The notes under the pieces were generated by a model. That model did not search any database. It was not told the DNA's origin and saw only the letters and a list, made by a program, of their open reading frames with translations. From Cellulomonas sp. SLBN-39 (lineage in GTDB: Bacteria > Actinomycetota > Actinomycetes > Actinomycetales > Cellulomonadaceae), in assembly GCF_006715865.1 (NCBI RefSeq), contig NZ_VFOA01000001.1, positions 1,922,001 through 1,986,000 of the forward strand: 64,000 nt of DNA. Direction: 5' to 3'. The position numbers were made by a program, and so were the translations under genes. Shown in pieces: positions 52,401-60,986 of this stretch (position 1 is its first letter; each line of letters opens with the position of its first letter).

Positions 52401-53526
52401 GAACCGCGACAAGTTCATCGCCGACGTCGCCGGGTCCGTCACCGACCGCACGTTCGCGGTCGCGCTGGGCCGCGCCGAGAACATCCGACCCTCGGCGCTC
52501 ACGCAGGTCACGAACGGCACCGGCGGGTACTGCGTGCTCACCGGCGACCTCGGCCTGGACAGCCGGTACCGGCTCGCGAAGTACTTCCTGCAGGTGCTGG
52601 CCGGGGTCAAGAACCACGAGGTCGTCGTCGACCCGCCCGTCGCGGTGGGACTCGGGCAGACCGTCGACGTGCCGTTCCGGCTGGCCGAGACGGACATCGT
52701 CGTCGACGTCGTCCTGCTCACCCGGCACCCGCACCTCGTCGAGCTGACGCTGGTGACGCCCGACGGCGACGTCGTCGACCCCGGCTTCGTCGCCGGGATC
52801 GGCGGGCGCAGCTACACCCACGTCGGCGAGGAGGTCGTGCTGTACCGGCTGAGCCTGCCCGTGCCGATCGGCTCCGGCGCGCACCTGGGCACCTGGCTCG
52901 CGCGGGTGCACCTGCCCGAGGAGTCGCTCAAGCGCGCGTCGGCGGGGGAGGGCAAGCTGACCCGGGCCGAGCTCCTCGAGCTGCGCGGCAAGGGCATCAC
53001 GGGGACCGTCCTCGTGCACGCGTCGAGCAACCTGCGCCTGGCCGTGGACGTGCGGCACGAGTCGTTCGAGCCCGGCGCCAAGGTGCTGGTGCGGGCCACG
53101 CTCACCGAGTACGGCGTGCCCGTCGAGGGGCGGGCGAAGGTCCGGGCGACGGTCACCGACCCGGGCGGCGGCGTCCACGTGATCGGCCTGCAGGAGGTCG
53201 GCGGCGGTGTCTTCGAGGAGGCGTTCGAGGCGAACCAGGAGGGCACGTGGACGGTCCTGGTCACCGCCGAGGGCGAGACGTTCCGCAGCACGCCGTTCAC
53301 CCGGGAGGCCGTGCGCACCGCGTCGGTGTGGAAGGGCGGGGACTCGGAGAAGCCCACCGAGGGCGAGGAGCCGAGCCCCGGGCGCGACAAGGAGCGGGAC
53401 GAGCAGAGGGACAAGGAGCGTGACGTCCTGCGCGACCTGCTGCGGGATCGCGAGCTCTCCGCCCGGGTCCGCGAGCGCCTCGTCCTGGCCGGCCTGAGCC
53501 CGGAGTCCCTCACCCGCCGCCCCTGA
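49462..53526 (+). CDS. Subtilisin-family (S8) protease fused to a VWA domain
   Basis: A 1354-residue multidomain protein. Residues ~1-80 are a carboxypeptidase-regulatory-like beta domain (LGVRVTSVEGGPVVGAQVTR). The region ~215-300 resembles a fervidolysin-type prodomain (SGTVHVSLLGDDVDVVALAS). The S8 protease follows with Asp330 (VADNGVDPGHP), His375 (ADHGICCAS) and Ser658 (FGGTSYATPVVAG); an inserted beta domain lies at ~570-640. A VWA domain (~855-1040) has an intact MIDAS start (LVLDRSGSMDS). Then beta modules follow, and a highly charged coiled tail (~1300-1354). No signal peptide is seen, so it may stay inside the cell or leave by a special route. No interacting partner gene is adjacent. 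Confidence 0.85.
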   Translation: MSTTATLGVRVTSVEGGPVVGAQVTRTAPDRTRTTVETDARGRAAFDAPAADPATVTVVAEGFAPDARDVGGAYPVRGDGLEEFVVGPPGWPHLFRGRVRVPFRPVLDAVGVRTTVPRDDGTGPALDGLTDGPTTALTFPDPHVQVLRVPGLGTGADGDAVLRDVDPHRSRALDDAVRDLAHRAEVVDDVEQVGAIVQLSDAAVSFLSGTVHVSLLGDDVDVVALASRHGLEVVRRFGALPRTYLLRSPDGAGYDLLDKVAGLAAEPGVRYAEPDLVSSVVPDAVTPSDLLRPQQWDLTVEGLADAWQVLRDLDPAHTFGDPDVVVAVADNGVDPGHPAITGTVSDGRAKVVQLFDFGTMVANNDATNTGPLADHGICCASAAVGRADDGVGTAGVAGNARLIATRHAGSEERYAEAYLWMAGLDAGSAAAGFPAQLADGAWVISNSFGFSVDMPISALMQDTFDAVTDQGRGGRGTVLYFSAGNDAVDLDDTNRRPWSMYDRCYGVAAASLDPDGTTERRTWYSNWGSTVDVCALTNDAEAGGHNPPQSWGAFTATHRATPRGTAVPGTAAAATTLRTASGAGATTIDVQSVAGAVVGGSVLVGPAAAATSRGRTITAVDAGNRRVSLDMALPAGFANGAAVTFGPREWRTDFGGTSYATPVVAGVAALMLSANPQLGWRDVGDIMERTAVRIDAGNTDAVGRWRDVDGRISTDPGYRGPARSEWYGAGRVDARAAVLRAAWTVDLVTDVLEFTDVPEGETTFRAVRIDVHSLYPSTFSVVAGPAAPFSLPLGSSDALAGTPQWTTLEEGLIWVAFTGRTPGTTDSGSITVRHDPTGQVWTVPITASSVPPVTAAVMLVLDRSGSMDSPSGVGTSSRLDVLQYSANILVDYAQEGDAVGIVAFDTDAAPVLVPPAGPLAAPTGGIDVARDSIRAEIDTFATNTAGFTSIGDGLDLGQAELNPVTGFDTKATIVFTDGFENRDKFIADVAGSVTDRTFAVALGRAENIRPSALTQVTNGTGGYCVLTGDLGLDSRYRLAKYFLQVLAGVKNHEVVVDPPVAVGLGQTVDVPFRLAETDIVVDVVLLTRHPHLVELTLVTPDGDVVDPGFVAGIGGRSYTHVGEEVVLYRLSLPVPIGSGAHLGTWLARVHLPEESLKRASAGEGKLTRAELLELRGKGITGTVLVHASSNLRLAVDVRHESFEPGAKVLVRATLTEYGVPVEGRAKVRATVTDPGGGVHVIGLQEVGGGVFEEAFEANQEGTWTVLVTAEGETFRSTPFTREAVRTASVWKGGDSEKPTEGEEPSPGRDKERDEQRDKERDVLRDLLRDRELSARVRERLVLAGLSPESLTRRP

Positions 53527-53568
53527 CCGCCCCTCCCCCCCGGGCCCCGACGACCCCCTCCGCCCCGC

Positions 53569-53625
53569 GACCCCGTCATCCGTGCCTCGACGCCACCCCG
53601 TCCCGCCACGGATGACGGGGTCGCC
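53569..53625. repeat. 57-bp palindromic element, copy C1
   Basis: It begins GACCCCGTCATCCGTG and ends CACGGATGACGGGGTCGCC: 16-bp perfect arms starting with GACCCC and ending with GGGGTC. Exactly 57 bases. Located 42 bases past the protease-VWA stop, between convergent genes. Confidence 0.8.
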
Positions 53626-53653
53626 CCTGGGGTGCCGCGGCGGCGTGGTCGGC

Positions 53654-53710
53654 GAACCCGTGATCGGTGGTGCTCCGGGGGTGCGTCGATGCACGGATGA
53701 CGGGGTGGGC
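53654..53710. repeat. 57-bp palindromic element, copy C2 (degenerate)
   Basis: It begins GAACCCGTGATCGGTGG and ends CACGGATGACGGGGTGGGC, exactly 57 bases long, 28 bases after copy C1. Order, spacing and subtype match the pair B1/B2 at 40.6-40.8 kb. Confidence 0.75.
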
Positions 53711-53743
53711 GGGAGGGGATCGGGGAGGGGTCGGCCGGGCGGG

Positions 53744-54184
53744 TCAGGTGCGTTCCACGACGACCGTCGTGCCGCCGACGACCGTGGACGTGCCGTCGCT
53801 GCGGACCGGGTCGGTGCCGGGGGTCGTGGTCGTGGTGGTCGTCGGCGAGCGCGTGCCCGCCAGGTACCCGGCGATCGTGCCGAGCAGGGTGAACGCGGCG
53901 GTCTTGGCCTCGGTCGGGGCCTCGGCGACGACCAGCACGACGGCCGCGGCGACGACGAACATCAGCGCCAGGATCCGCACCAGCGTCAGCGGGCGCGTCT
54001 TGCCGTTCAGCACGTGCACCAGGTGGATCCCGCCGATGACCACCAGCGCCAGCACGGTGATCCACAGGAAGAGCGACAGGTCCACGGCCAGCGCGTCACC
54101 TGCGCCGGGCACGGGTGTCGCCGACGGGCTCGGCGTGCCGGGCGTGGTCGTCGTCGTCGGGTCAGGCGTGGTCGTGGTCCACAT
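53744..54184 (-). CDS. Thr-rich two-helix membrane protein
   Basis: A 146-residue protein with a Thr/Pro-rich N-terminus, two or three hydrophobic helices (LFLWITVLALVVIGGIHLVH and LVRILALMFVVAAAVVLVVA, then a shorter one) and a Thr-rich C-terminus (TTTTTTTPG). It is not recognised. It follows the sortase-anchored protein in the same direction; three 10-bp repeats (GTCCGCGCCC) lie in the gap between them. Confidence 0.6.
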   Translation of the reverse strand: MWTTTTPDPTTTTTPGTPSPSATPVPGAGDALAVDLSLFLWITVLALVVIGGIHLVHVLNGKTRPLTLVRILALMFVVAAAVVLVVAEAPTEAKTAAFTLLGTIAGYLAGTRSPTTTTTTTPGTDPVRSDGTSTVVGGTTVVVERT

Positions 54185-54290
54185 GGTCGCCCCCAGGGAC
54201 GCGGGCGCGCCGTTGCGCCCGGTACGCCCCCATCGTCCGCCCGCGCGTCCTTCCGCGCCCGTCCGCGCCCGTCCGCGCCCGGCGGTGCGC

Positions 54291-57251
54291 TCAGGCGGCG
54301 CGGCGGCGGGCCACGACGACGGCCGACGCGCCCAGCGTGACGAGGACGAGCGCGACCAGCGCGGCGGCACCCGGGCGTCCGCCGGTCGCGGCGAGCGTGC
54401 CGGTCGCCGCGGGCACGTCGGCGAGGACCTGCAGGGTCGCGCGCCCCTCCAGCCCGGACTCCAGGCCGACGACGACGACCGTGTGCGTGCCGGCGCGCGT
54501 GCCCGGCGGGAGCGCGGTGGTCAGGTCGACCCGGCCGTCGGCGTCGGTGGTGACCACGCCGAGCAGCACGGGGTCGGAGTACATCCACACCTGCGCGGGC
54601 TCGCCCGGGCGCAGCCCGCTGGCGACGACGGTCACCCGGCCGTCCTCCTGGACGCGGGGCTCGGACAGCCGCACCCGGACGCTGCCCGGTGCCGTCGGGG
54701 ACGGCGAGGGCGTGGCGGTCCGCGACGGTGCCCCGGTCGGACGCGGGGTCGCGGTCGGCGTGGGCGTCGCGCTGGGCGTGGGTGCCGGCGTGGGCGTCAC
54801 GCTCGGCGTCGGCGTCGGCGTCGGTGTCGGCGTCGCGCTGGGCGTGGGTGTCGGCGTGGTCGTGACGCTCGGTGTCGGCGTCGGTGTGGACGTCGGCTCG
54901 GAGGTGGGAGAAGGCTCGGGTGTGGGTGTGGGTGTGGGTTCCGGGGTCGGCGACGGGGTCGGCTCGACGGCGGGCGGCCACACCGGGTCCTCCCCGCCCG
55001 TCGGGTAGACCGCGACCCGGCTCACCAGGTCGGCGCCGCCCGCGGGGCTGCCGACGCCGTTCACGACGTGCGCGAAGTTCCCCTCGCCCCCCAGGGACAC
55101 GACGGTGGTCCGGTGCAGCACGACGCCCGGCGTCTGCGGCACCTCGAACCCGTTGTCGACGGTGATCTCGTCCTGGTCGGTGTCCTCGGTGAAGTTGCCG
55201 TAGACGCCGAGCCCCCACGCCTCGTGCGCGGTCACGCCCTCGTCGACCTTGTAGCCGGCGTACCCGCGCACGGCACCGTTCTGCCAGGCCGCCTGGTCGG
55301 GCACGTCGTACGGCAGCTCGTTCTGGTAGAAGACGGTGCGCCCGCGCTCGCCGGACCACCGGGTGCTCCACGTCTGGAAGTGCTCGGAGAACAGGCCGTA
55401 GGCGTGCACGTCGTCGCCGGTCACGTGGACGCCGACGTCCGCGGTGTTCTGCCCCCAGCCGACACCGGTGCCGTGGTCGGCGCGCCACGCCCACACGTGG
55501 TCGAGCAGGGTGTCGTCGGCGTGCACGGCCAGCGCGGTGCCCGTGCTGCCCGCGGTCGCCCCGCCGACGCGCAGCACCACGTCCTGCAGCACCGTCGGGT
55601 CGGTGGCGTGGTCGGCGTGCGTGCCGGCGTCGCCGACGACGACGAGCGCGGTGGAGCCGCCGCCAGGGGCGTCGACCACGAGCCCGGCGACGCGCACGCC
55701 GTCGACGTCCGCGACGTGCAGCGCGGGCCCGCCGTGCTCGGGCACGAGGGTCGCGTACCCGAGGCCGAGGACGACGGTGCCGGGCTCGGTGACCTCGAGC
55801 GTGCGGTCGAGGTGGTAGACGCCCGGGGTGACGATCAGGTTCCGCCCGGCGTCGAGCGCGGCCTGGATCGTGTCCGCGGAGTCCGTCTCCTGGGCGACGT
55901 AGAAGTCGTCGATGGCCAGGGACGTCGTGGGCGGGGCCCACGTGGTGCCGGTCGTGCCGTCGCGCAGCTCGGGGACGGCGACGCGCCAGCCGGTGCTGGC
56001 CCGGTACAGGTACGGCTTCTCGGCGACGGGGCCGGTGGTGGCCAGCGCGGTGGCCGGCGGTGTCGGCCACGCGTCGGCGTCGGGCAGCGGACCGGTGACG
56101 CCCGAGAACACCATGTTCCACACGCCGCCGTCCCAGCCGCCGACGCTGCTGTCGCGGGTGTACCACTGCTGCTGCGCGTACGCCGTGACGGTGCCGGTGA
56201 CCTCGGTGTCGGCCACGTACCCGCCCGACGCCCACCCGTACCGTGCCGAGTCCAGCGCCAGGTCGCCGAGCACCTGCACGCGCCGCATCGGCGAGGCCTG
56301 CGCGACCGCCCACCGCAGCGGGCCCGTCTCGACCGGGGCCGTCAAGGGGTCGTCGAGGTCGACCGTGAGGTTCTCCGCCGACCGCCAGAAGTTCTGCGTC
56401 GCGTTGCCGTCGGACCAGGCCGCGTCGACCCAGCCACCGTCGCCGCGCACGACCACGTCACCAGGCATCTGCCCCGTCCCGGCGACCGACGTGGTGAACC
56501 CCAGCCGCACGTCCACGTCGTACTCCCCGGGCAGGAAGAGCAGCTGGCGACGGTTCGTGCCGAACTGGTCGTCCTCCTGCTCCTCGTACACCGCGTCGAC
56601 GACCGCCTGGACGTCCGCCGCGGGCATGGCCGGGTCGAGCACCAGCACGTTCGGACCGAAGAGGTCCGTGGTGGGCAGCGCGACGGTCGTGGGTCCGAGC
56701 ACCCGCAGGTCCCACACCCCGTACGGGTCGGCCGTCGCGCGGGCGACGCCCTGCACCCGCACCCAGCGGGCGGTCGTCTGCGCGAACCGCGACGTCACCA
56801 GGCCCACCGTGGTGCTGCCGCGCACCTCGTCCACCGTCGTCCATGCCACGCCGTCCGTCGAGACCTGCACGTCGTAGTCGGCAGCCGCCGACCAGTACAC
56901 CTTCAGCGCGCACACCGGCTGCTCGGAGCCGAGGTCGACGGTCAGGTGCTCGTCGTCCTGGGCCGGGTGGTCCGCGTCGTCCTGCGCGACCCACCGGCTC
57001 CACGCCGCGTCGGCGTCGAGCGCGCGCTCCGGCCCGGTCCAGGCGGGCGAGCCCGACGACGACGCGGTCGCGGCGGCGCTCGCGGACACGTCCGTGCCGC
57101 AGAGGGTGGCGTCCGGTGCGGCGGCGGTGGCGGGCTGCGCCTGCCCGAGGTGCGCCGAGCCCACGCCGAGCCCCGCCAGCCCGAGGGTGAGGAGCGCGGC
57201 AGCCGCCCGACGGGCGAGAGGACGACGATGGCGCGGGGCAGGGACGGGCAC
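54291..57251 (-). CDS. Cell-wall-anchored F5/8C plus twin beta-helix protein
   Basis: Exported protein of 986 residues. GTG start at 57251 (GGAG upstream), signal peptide to about residue 45 ([20 protein letters not shown]). Residues ~48-205 are an F5/8-type C carbohydrate-binding domain (SWGWV-type ends, [20 protein letters not shown]). Two right-handed beta-helix domains follow: [20 protein letters not shown] then [20 protein letters not shown] and [20 protein letters not shown]. Tandem beta-helices are the GH55 (exo-beta-1,3-glucanase) plan, but the family is not certain; relatives are often mislabelled adenylyl cyclase. A Pro/Thr linker (~764-855) and an Ig-like module lead to the sorting signal LAATGG, a helix and RRRAA, as for class-E sortase. 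Confidence 0.8.
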   Translation of the reverse strand: MPVPAPRHRRPLARRAAAALLTLGLAGLGVGSAHLGQAQPATAAAPDATLCGTDVSASAAATASSSGSPAWTGPERALDADAAWSRWVAQDDADHPAQDDEHLTVDLGSEQPVCALKVYWSAAADYDVQVSTDGVAWTTVDEVRGSTTVGLVTSRFAQTTARWVRVQGVARATADPYGVWDLRVLGPTTVALPTTDLFGPNVLVLDPAMPAADVQAVVDAVYEEQEDDQFGTNRRQLLFLPGEYDVDVRLGFTTSVAGTGQMPGDVVVRGDGGWVDAAWSDGNATQNFWRSAENLTVDLDDPLTAPVETGPLRWAVAQASPMRRVQVLGDLALDSARYGWASGGYVADTEVTGTVTAYAQQQWYTRDSSVGGWDGGVWNMVFSGVTGPLPDADAWPTPPATALATTGPVAEKPYLYRASTGWRVAVPELRDGTTGTTWAPPTTSLAIDDFYVAQETDSADTIQAALDAGRNLIVTPGVYHLDRTLEVTEPGTVVLGLGYATLVPEHGGPALHVADVDGVRVAGLVVDAPGGGSTALVVVGDAGTHADHATDPTVLQDVVLRVGGATAGSTGTALAVHADDTLLDHVWAWRADHGTGVGWGQNTADVGVHVTGDDVHAYGLFSEHFQTWSTRWSGERGRTVFYQNELPYDVPDQAAWQNGAVRGYAGYKVDEGVTAHEAWGLGVYGNFTEDTDQDEITVDNGFEVPQTPGVVLHRTTVVSLGGEGNFAHVVNGVGSPAGGADLVSRVAVYPTGGEDPVWPPAVEPTPSPTPEPTPTPTPEPSPTSEPTSTPTPTPSVTTTPTPTPSATPTPTPTPTPSVTPTPAPTPSATPTPTATPRPTGAPSRTATPSPSPTAPGSVRVRLSEPRVQEDGRVTVVASGLRPGEPAQVWMYSDPVLLGVVTTDADGRVDLTTALPPGTRAGTHTVVVVGLESGLEGRATLQVLADVPAATGTLAATGGRPGAAALVALVLVTLGASAVVVARRRAA

Positions 57252-57452
57252 GGCACGCTCCGACGACGGACGACAGGGGACCGACCGGTGCGGTGGCCGC
57301 GGCGGCGGCGACGGCGCGCTGCGCGGGGTGCGGCGCCGGTCTGCCTGACATGTCGTCCACGTGGCCCCGTCCGTCCAGCGGGCGCCGGGGTGAACGTGCG
57401 TCCAGATCGGGTGAACTCCCACATCCGGTCGGGTCCGCTCCTGCCCGGGTGG

Positions 57453-57929
57453 TCAGACCTCCAGCGCCGGGCGGGTCATGGTGACGTGGGGGATGCCGTC
57501 CTCGTGGAACGGCGCGGACGCGGCACGGAAGCCGAACCGGGCGTACCAGTGCTCCAGGTGCGCCTGCGCGTCGAGCACCTGCTCGCCCGCACCGCCCGCC
57601 TCGACGGCGGCCGCCATCATCCGCGACGCCAGCCCCGTGCCGCGCTCGGACGCCGCGACGCAGACCCGACCGATGCGCGCCCGAGCGGGGGAGTCGCCGC
57701 GTGCCGCATCGTGCAGCAGCCGCAGCGTCCCCACGACCGCGCCGTCCCGCACCGCCAGCAGGTGGCGCGCCGACGGCTCCAGGTCACGGCCGTCGAGCTC
57801 GGGGTATGCGCACTCCTGCTCGACCACGAACACGTCGACCCGCAGCCGCAGCACCTCGTACGCCTGGCGCGGCGTCAGGGCGTCCCACGCGGCCCAGGTC
57901 AACGTCGTCTGCGGTGCGGGTGCGCTCAT
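57453..57929 (-). CDS. GNAT acetyltransferase, ElaA-like
   Basis: A 158-residue acetyltransferase. LTPRQAYEVLRLRVDVFVVE with QECAYPELDGRDLEPSARHL is the ElaA-type N-terminus. Acetyl-CoA binding is in IGRVCVAASERGTGLASRMM (R-G-x-G-x-A loop), and HLEHWYARFGFRAASAPFHE with DGIPHVTM at the end is typical of ElaA. The substrate is unknown. ATG 57929, divergent from ridA. Confidence 0.88.
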   Translation of the reverse strand: MSAPAPQTTLTWAAWDALTPRQAYEVLRLRVDVFVVEQECAYPELDGRDLEPSARHLLAVRDGAVVGTLRLLHDAARGDSPARARIGRVCVAASERGTGLASRMMAAAVEAGGAGEQVLDAQAHLEHWYARFGFRAASAPFHEDGIPHVTMTRPALEV

Positions 57930-58001
57930 GCGCCCATCGTCCCAGCCCGTCCCTGCCGCCCGCCCCTCGCGTCTGTCGGTGCGCGGTGCGACCGTTCGGG
58001 C

Positions 58002-58412
58002 ATGGAGATCACCCGCCTGCAGCCGGCCGGGCTCGTCGTGAGCCCGGCGTTCAGCCACGTCGCCGTCGTGCCTCCGGGCGCGACGACGATCTACCTCGGC
58101 GGTCAGAACGGCGTCGACGAGACCGGTGCGCTCGTCTCGCCCGACGTGGGAGCCCAGGCCTCCCGCGCCCTCGACAACGCCGCCGTCGCGCTCGTCGCCG
58201 CGGGCGCCACGCTCGCCGACGTCGTGCAGTGGACCGTCCTCATCGCTGCCGACGCCGACCTCGGCGCCGCCTACGGCGCCATCGCCCACCGCCTCGGCGG
58301 GTCGGGCGCCCCGCCGCTCGTCACCGCCGCCCGCGTGGCGGGCCTCGGCGTCCCCGGCGCCCTCATCGAGGTCAGCGCCGTCGCGGCGACGGTGCCCGCG
58401 CGGCAGGACTGA
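58002..58412 (+). CDS. RidA family protein
   Basis: A 136-residue member of the RidA/YjgF family, which hydrolyse reactive enamine/imine intermediates from PLP enzymes. Seen: SPAFSHVAVVPPGATTIYLG, GQNGVDETGALVSPDVGAQA, LADVVQWTVLIAADADLGAA and PGALIEVSAVAATVPA. The conserved Arg that RidA proper uses (R105-type before the IEV block) is not obvious (AGLGVPGALIEV), so it may be a non-canonical subgroup. ATG 58002. Confidence 0.85.
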   Translation: MEITRLQPAGLVVSPAFSHVAVVPPGATTIYLGGQNGVDETGALVSPDVGAQASRALDNAAVALVAAGATLADVVQWTVLIAADADLGAAYGAIAHRLGGSGAPPLVTAARVAGLGVPGALIEVSAVAATVPARQD

Positions 58413-58505
58413 GGGTCGCGGCTCACCCCGATCGGCCCTTGCTCCCGTGCCGGCGGGGTGATGAGCTCACGCTGTGCGGGGGCGACGAGGGTGGGGTGAC
58501 GGGCG

Positions 58506-59465
58506 GTGACGGGCAACGCCTGGAGCTGCTACACCGGCGTCTCGGACGTCGTCGGTGACGCCCTCTACGAGGACCGTCCGGGCAGCCGGTACGCCTACGA
58601 CTCGCACGTCGTGAACCATCTCGGCATCAGCGTGGGCGACGTCATCCTGATCCGCGACCGGCACCTCGTCTACGGGCATGCGGTCGTCGAGGACGTCGAG
58701 GCGCGGCCCGACGAGAAGACGATGCTGCGCTGCCCGCGGTGCACGTCGTCGCGGCTGACCGAGCGGCGCGTGGCGCTGCCTCGGTTCCGGTGCCTGGCCG
58801 ACGGGTTCGAGTTCGACGAGCCGCTGGTCGAGCAGAAGACCGTCACCGCCTACACGGCGCACTACGAGAGCACGTGGCTCGACTTCGACCCTCCTGCGCC
58901 CGTGCGGTGGCTGACCGACGTCTATGCCGGCGCCGACCGGCAGAACGCGATCCGCCGGCTCGACTACGGCCGGGCGCTGGCGCTGATCGAGCGGTTCGGC
59001 GGCGCCGAGGGGCAGCTGCACCTCAACCTGCTCGGCGCGGGTCAGGTGCCGACCGGGGGTCACGTCGACGCGGTCGTACGGCGCAGGCGCGGTCAGCACC
59101 AGTTCCGGGAGCGGCTGCTCGACCGCTTCGGTGCGGTCTGCGCGGTCACCGGTCCGCAGCCCGATGCGGTGCTCGACGCCGCACACCTGCGAGCGTTCGC
59201 CGTCCACGAGGACCACGACCTCAGCGGCGGGCTGCTCCTGCGTGCCGACGTGCACCGCCTCTTCGACCGGCTGCTGCTGACGATCGACACGCACGACTGG
59301 ACGGCGCAGGTCGCCCCCAAGCTCGTGCACCGCCACCCCGGCCTGGCCGAGCTCGACGGGCGTCCCCTGCAGGTGGCCGAGCACACGTTGCCGCGCCCCG
59401 ACCTGCTCGACGTCCACCGCGACGCCGCCCGCGCGCGGTGGCGTGACCTGCGCGAAGCCAGCTGA
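58506..59465 (+). CDS. HNH endonuclease with N-terminal reader-like and Zn-ribbon domains
   Basis: A 319-residue nuclease. The C-terminal half (~195-265) is an HNH_2-type domain: QFRERLLDRFGAVCAVTG, DAAHLRAFAVHEDHDLSGG, then LLRADVHRLFDRLLLTID (the H...D-x-x-N/G...H pattern). A zinc-ribbon-like CPRCTSSRLTERRVALPRFRC-type segment has three cysteines (~78-97). The first ~70 residues (SHVVNHLGISVGDVILIRDR, then VYGHAVVEDVE) look like a PUA/EVE-type beta barrel, the type of domain that reads modified bases. That plan suggests a modification-dependent (type IV) restriction enzyme. GTG start at 58506. No methylase is adjacent. Confidence 0.7.
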   Translation: MTGNAWSCYTGVSDVVGDALYEDRPGSRYAYDSHVVNHLGISVGDVILIRDRHLVYGHAVVEDVEARPDEKTMLRCPRCTSSRLTERRVALPRFRCLADGFEFDEPLVEQKTVTAYTAHYESTWLDFDPPAPVRWLTDVYAGADRQNAIRRLDYGRALALIERFGGAEGQLHLNLLGAGQVPTGGHVDAVVRRRRGQHQFRERLLDRFGAVCAVTGPQPDAVLDAAHLRAFAVHEDHDLSGGLLLRADVHRLFDRLLLTIDTHDWTAQVAPKLVHRHPGLAELDGRPLQVAEHTLPRPDLLDVHRDAARARWRDLREAS

Positions 59466-59508
59466 CATCTCAGTCGTCACCCACCACACTCCGCCGCGGA
59501 GGTGTGAC

Positions 59509-59997
59509 ATGTGGCGGAAGATGCGCGTCGATGCGCCGGCGGACCGGATGGACGATCTGGTGGCGGCCGCCGAATCGGCCGGGCTCGAGCTCGACGACTG
59601 GGGGATCGACGCGCCGGGCGGCGGATGGCCGCTGTGCGGGAGCGGTCAGGCCTTCGTCACTCCCGTCGTCGACGACGACGAACGCGACCTGGGAGCGGTG
59701 TGCGCGGCGATCCGGGCCGCGCACGAACGCATCACCGGCGATCCGGCCGACTGGATCACGCCGGGCGGCTCGTTCGTCTTCCTCCCCGACGGCATGGAGT
59801 CCGAGTGGTACGACCACGTCGGTCCCGTCGCCGAGCGGCTGCACGGCGCCGAGGCCCGTGGCGCCACCCAGGAGGTGGTCGCACTGCGAGCGGCACTCGT
59901 CCGCGTCATCGAGCCCGCGATGCACACCGGCGGGTCGCGATGGGCAGACTTCGCCGCAGCGCTCGACGGTCTGCTCGAACCGCCAGCGGGCGGCTGA
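59509..59997 (+). CDS. Unrecognised protein, 162 aa
   Basis: A small acidic cytoplasmic protein. MDDLVAAAESAGLELDDWGI begins a helix-strand unit, GSFVFLPDGMESEWYDHVGP is the most distinctive part, and the C-terminus EVVALRAALVRVIEPAMH is helical. No family was recognised. CGGAGG lies seven bases before the ATG at 59509, which fixes the start. It follows the HNH nuclease gene by 43 bases and could be its partner or immunity protein. Confidence 0.6.
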   Translation: MWRKMRVDAPADRMDDLVAAAESAGLELDDWGIDAPGGGWPLCGSGQAFVTPVVDDDERDLGAVCAAIRAAHERITGDPADWITPGGSFVFLPDGMESEWYDHVGPVAERLHGAEARGATQEVVALRAALVRVIEPAMHTGGSRWADFAAALDGLLEPPAGG

Positions 59998-60002
59998 CGG
60001 GC

Positions 60003-60893
60003 TCAGGCCAGGAGCTCGCCGGACACGATCGCGACGAGCCGTTGCGCTGCCTCGGGGGTGAGCATGGGCATCTCGGCGAGCACGGCGTCGACGGCCCGTC
60101 GCCGGGCGGCGTCCGGGTCCCGGCGTGGCGTGGTCGGCCGGGAGCGCGCCTCGTGCGGATCAGGGAGGCCGGGTACCACGATGTAGCCGTCGGCGGCCGT
60201 GCCGAGGACGACCATGCGCTCGGGCTCGTGGTGCCAGAGCCAGGCCAGGTAGGCGCAGACGATCGCGTCGACCTCATCCTCGAGGCGGTCCAGGTCGACC
60301 GGTCGACGGGCTGTGGCGGTCGCGTGCCGGATCTCGGCCCAGCGCGGGTTCGAGGGCAGGCCGAGCAGCGTGCCGGCGACGCGGTCGAGGTGGTCGAGCA
60401 GCAGCTGCCACGCGGCGGTGCGGGAGGCGACATCACGGCCGCGCCTCGCCTTGTACGGCAGCACGCGGTCCAGCCCGAAGAGCATGACCATCGCCGGGTG
60501 CGGGTACACCTCGACGGCGACGGATGTGGCGTCGTCGGGGCGGACGCCCGGGTCGGTCGCCCAGCCGTGCCGGTGCGCCAGGCACTCGGCGCGGGGCGGG
60601 TCGAAGTGCGGGTTGGCGCGGTTGGCGGGGTACGCGCCGGCGGAGAATCGGCCGAAGTGGCGGGTGACCAGCCGCTCGGCCTCCCGCATCCCCGTGGCGT
60701 TGGGGACGACCAGCGGGGCGTCGATCGCCGCGACGACGGGCGCGGTGCCGACGTGCTCGGCCAGCAGGTCGTCGATCTGCGCGTCCGTCACCACGCTCGA
60801 CGAGTGCACCAGCCGGCCGCCCTCGTCCAGCACGGCGACGCCGGTGCGCGCGGTGGTGCCCCAGGCGAGGTCGATCCCGACGTGCCGCGTCAC
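60003..60893 (-). CDS. DUF429 family predicted nuclease
   Basis: A 296-residue protein of the DUF429 group, thought to have an RNase-H-like fold. Motifs: the first strand HVGIDLAWGTTARTGVAVLD with its Asp, VVAAIDAPLVVPNATGMREA with a second Asp, and EDEVDAIVCAYLAWLWHH with the C-terminal acidic pair. These could form a two-metal active site. GTG start at 60893. Its product is not tied to the neighbours. Confidence 0.85.
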   Translation of the reverse strand: MTRHVGIDLAWGTTARTGVAVLDEGGRLVHSSSVVTDAQIDDLLAEHVGTAPVVAAIDAPLVVPNATGMREAERLVTRHFGRFSAGAYPANRANPHFDPPRAECLAHRHGWATDPGVRPDDATSVAVEVYPHPAMVMLFGLDRVLPYKARRGRDVASRTAAWQLLLDHLDRVAGTLLGLPSNPRWAEIRHATATARRPVDLDRLEDEVDAIVCAYLAWLWHHEPERMVVLGTAADGYIVVPGLPDPHEARSRPTTPRRDPDAARRRAVDAVLAEMPMLTPEAAQRLVAIVSGELLA

Positions 60894-60986
60894 CCTGCTT
60901 GTCTAGCGCACGACCCGCTGGGGCGCGCGTGCTCGGCGGGTATCCACCGTCGCAGTGCCCACGGTCCCCGAGATGACGGGGCAGTC

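Noticed and set aside
54251..54280. Three 10-bp repeats (GTCCGCGCCC)
   Set aside because: Too short and too few for a CRISPR or iteron; looks like simple slippage in G+C-rich DNA.
60966..60981. CCCCG-N6-CGGGG hairpin and GATGACGGGG near hipA, possibly another 57-bp element
   Set aside because: Only about ten bases match and the length and ends of the 57-bp family are missing.
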